Shown piece after piece: positions 51,167-52,608 of a stretch of 52,608 nucleotides of DNA. A program made the position numbers and the translations under genes. Origin of the DNA: Sphingomonadales bacterium. Its GTDB lineage: Bacteria; Pseudomonadota; Alphaproteobacteria; Sphingomonadales; Sphingomonadaceae. Location: positions 1-52,608 of the forward strand of contig JABMNS010000039.1 of the NCBI GenBank assembly GCA_013204445.1, in the 5' to 3' direction. The notes below the pieces were generated by a model, which searched no databases, was not told the origin of the DNA, and saw nothing but the letters and a program-made list of their open reading frames with translations. Position 1 is the stretch's first letter; each line of letters begins with the position of its first letter.

Positions 51167-51928
51167 TCAATCAAAATTAGCCTGGCCGCCATCGAGCGGG
51201 ATCGTCGCGCCGGTAAGATATGCCATATCCGGTGAGCACAGCCCAACCACCGCACGGCCAATATCTTCTTCGCATTCGCCAACACGGCCCAGCGGAATGG
51301 TCTTGAAAAACGCCTTTGCCTCATCGGGATTTTTTTCAATCCAGTATTTCAGCCCCGGTGATGCCGCATGAGGTGCAATCGATAGAACCCGGATATTATC
51401 GCCGCCCCACTCCGATGCTGCGGCTCGGGTGAGCGGACGAATGGCTTGCTTTACCGATCCATAAGCACCATATCCTGCCATATCCCAGCGGATACCAGCC
51501 GAAGAAACCAGATTAAAAATCACCCCGCCGCCAGCATTCACCATATGAGGACGAACCAGCTTCATAAGCCGCAATGCCGCCAATGGTCCAGATTCAAAGC
51601 CCGCCGTAAATGCCTCGTCCGAAACCTTGTCGAGCGGACCGAGCGGCACCTCCTGGGCATTGTTCACGAGGATATCCAGACCGCCCAGTTCGGCCACCGT
51701 CATCTCGACAATCCGTGACAAATCAGTGGCTTCCTTGACATTGGCCTCAAGCGCAACGGCTATACCGCCGCGCTCCCTGATAAGAGCGCAAGTAGTTTCA
51801 AGTTTCGCTAACGTCCGTCCGGTAACGGCTATTTTTACGCCTTCACTTGCGAGTGCGAGCGCGATGCCCTGCCCTACGCCCTGCCCAGCTCCGGTTATCA
51901 GTGCGACTTTGTCTCTAAGATGGCTCAA
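51167..51928 (-). CDS. SDR-family oxidoreductase
   Basis: A 253-residue SDR with TGAGQGVG, VTGRT (NADP-type), NNAQ, the serine in NLVSSAG and YGSVK. It ends in LDGGQANFD and is full length. It leads the SDR-EthD operon and is divergent from the ene-reductase-like gene at 52047. Substrate unknown. Confidence 0.92.
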   Translation of the reverse strand: MSHLRDKVALITGAGQGVGQGIALALASEGVKIAVTGRTLAKLETTCALIRERGGIAVALEANVKEATDLSRIVEMTVAELGGLDILVNNAQEVPLGPLDKVSDEAFTAGFESGPLAALRLMKLVRPHMVNAGGGVIFNLVSSAGIRWDMAGYGAYGSVKQAIRPLTRAAASEWGGDNIRVLSIAPHAASPGLKYWIEKNPDEAKAFFKTIPLGRVGECEEDIGRAVVGLCSPDMAYLTGATIPLDGGQANFD

Positions 51929-51972
51929 TTCACTCTCCGTTCGTCATATTCGTAATTTTTCTCATATATTTT

Positions 51973-52017
51973 TACGCATTCTGTTGACTTAATGCCAGTA
52001 AAAACGGCAAATGCGTC
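51973..52017. promoter_or_regulatory. TACGCA-type sites in divergent gap
   Basis: TACGCATT at 51973-51980 and GCAAATGCGTC at 52007-52017 lie in the 118-base gap between the SDR and ene-reductase genes. The second shares AAATGCGT with the 39394 palindrome. They may coordinate the two divergent transcripts. Confidence 0.4.
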
Positions 52018-52046
52018 AAATATGAGAGAATTATCGGGAATCGAAC

Positions 52047-52608
52047 ATGACATCAGCATTTAGTCCCATCCAAATCGGTCCGCTCAAACTGCGCAACCGA
52101 TTTGTCAAAGCGGCGACCAACGAAGGCATGGCCAAGCGAGGGATCGTCACCAAGGGTCTGGCAAAATTTCATGAGCGGATTGCGGAAGGCGGTGCGGCAT
52201 TATCCACCGTGGCCTATTGCGCAACTTCGCCCGATGCACGAACCTTTGTCGATCAGGCGATACTCGACGATGCTTCAATTCTGGATTTTCGTACGCTAAC
52301 AGATGCGGTTCATAAACATGGTGCAGCGGCTAGCGCGCAAATCACCCATGCGGGCAGCTTCACCTTCCTCGACAAGGATACGCTGAAAACCAAACGGCCA
52401 CTTTCTTCGAGCGGCGGGTTTAACAAGGTCGGGGTCATGTCGGGGCGGTATTTCAAAAAGAAGATGAACCGCGATGAACTAAACGCGATGGCAGATGAAT
52501 TTGTCGCCGCGGCGAGGCGAGCCCAAGCGGCGGGATTTGATGCCGTCGAACTGCATATGGGCCACGGCTATCTGCTCAGCCAGTTTGTTTCGAAAATCTA
52601 TAACAAGC
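52047..52608 (+). CDS. Ene-reductase-like NADH:flavin oxidoreductase (3' end outside window)
   Basis: The first 187 codons of an old-yellow-enzyme-family protein. FSPIQIGPLKLRNRFVKAAT is the flavin N-terminus, AQITHAGSF the glutamine region, and AVELHMGHGYLLSQFVS has the HxxH pair seen in the dienoyl-CoA-reductase-type branch. It is thus distinct from the HxxS reductase at 37030. The remainder, including any C-terminal Fe-S/FAD domain, is cut by the window edge. Confidence 0.9.
   Translation, partial: MTSAFSPIQIGPLKLRNRFVKAATNEGMAKRGIVTKGLAKFHERIAEGGAALSTVAYCATSPDARTFVDQAILDDASILDFRTLTDAVHKHGAAASAQITHAGSFTFLDKDTLKTKRPLSSSGGFNKVGVMSGRYFKKKMNRDELNAMADEFVAAARRAQAAGFDAVELHMGHGYLLSQFVSKIYNK

Noticed and set aside
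1-52608. CRISPR array, toxin-antitoxin or phage structural genes
   Set aside because: No regular spaced repeats, cas-like genes, toxin-antitoxin pairs or capsid/tail proteins were seen.

Overview
The window looks like part of an alphaproteobacterial chromosome, most likely Sphingomonadales. This is inferred from two large TonB-dependent receptors with their own promoters, many short-chain dehydrogenases and Rieske oxygenases, COQ4- and AtuA-type proteins, and moderate GC. I could not run a database search, so this taxonomy is an inference. It opens with the 3' part of a tRNA-Leu(GAG) and a small mobile module (serine recombinase, DUF2924 protein, imperfect copy of the tRNA 3' end, a second tRNA 3' remnant, and a truncated coiled-coil/HTH ORF). 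From 3.1 kb to the end, nearly everything is catabolic.

Layout: (1) 3.1-5.6 kb, N-acyl-D-amino-acid-deacylase-like amidohydrolase and COQ4-like protein, divergent from a TonB receptor (5.9-8.5 kb). (2) 8.5-12.7 kb, operon SDR > Baeyer-Villiger monooxygenase > esterase > SDR. (3) 12.9-16.4 kb, operon AtuA-like > second COQ4-like > class II aldolase, divergent from a Crp/Fnr regulator. (4) 17.3-33.7 kb, a core that seems tied together by one TetR regulator: P450 + Rieske, SDR + aldehyde dehydrogenase, TetR, enoyl-CoA hydratase, a seven-gene acyl-CoA operon (tandem-fused CoA transferase, DUF35, Ltp2-like aldolase, small two-Cys protein, acyl-CoA ligase, second CoA transferase, amidohydrolase), and a divergent [2Fe-2S] ferredoxin + alpha/beta hydrolase. 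(5) 33.8-52.6 kb, second TonB receptor, SDR remnant, ene-reductase, KshA-like Rieske, SDR with two Lrp/AsnC regulators, SDR, operon Rieske > secreted amidohydrolase > SDR > MFS, operon SDR > acyl-CoA ligase > metal-ligand-poor amidohydrolase, operon SDR > EthD-like, and the start of another ene-reductase.

How they may work together: the toolkit fits uptake and stepwise oxidation of a hydrophobic polycyclic or isoprenoid compound (steroid- or terpenoid-like). The receptors import it. P450, Rieske enzymes and BVMO insert oxygen, SDRs and ALDH adjust oxidation states, ligases and CoA transferases activate acids as CoA esters, the hydratase plus Ltp2/DUF35 pair could cleave a side chain by retro-aldol chemistry, and hydrolases open esters, lactones or rings. 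The substrate is not shown by the sequence.

Two promoter motifs partition the window. A dyad TCNGAAC-N3-GTTCNGA lies at four promoters between 19.8 and 32.4 kb including that of the TetR gene. TACGCA/TGCGTA sites lie in flanking promoters at 5.8, 12.8, 36.5, 39.4, 41.2, 50.4 and 52.0 kb. Most genes overlap by ATGA or TGATG, so translational coupling is pervasive.
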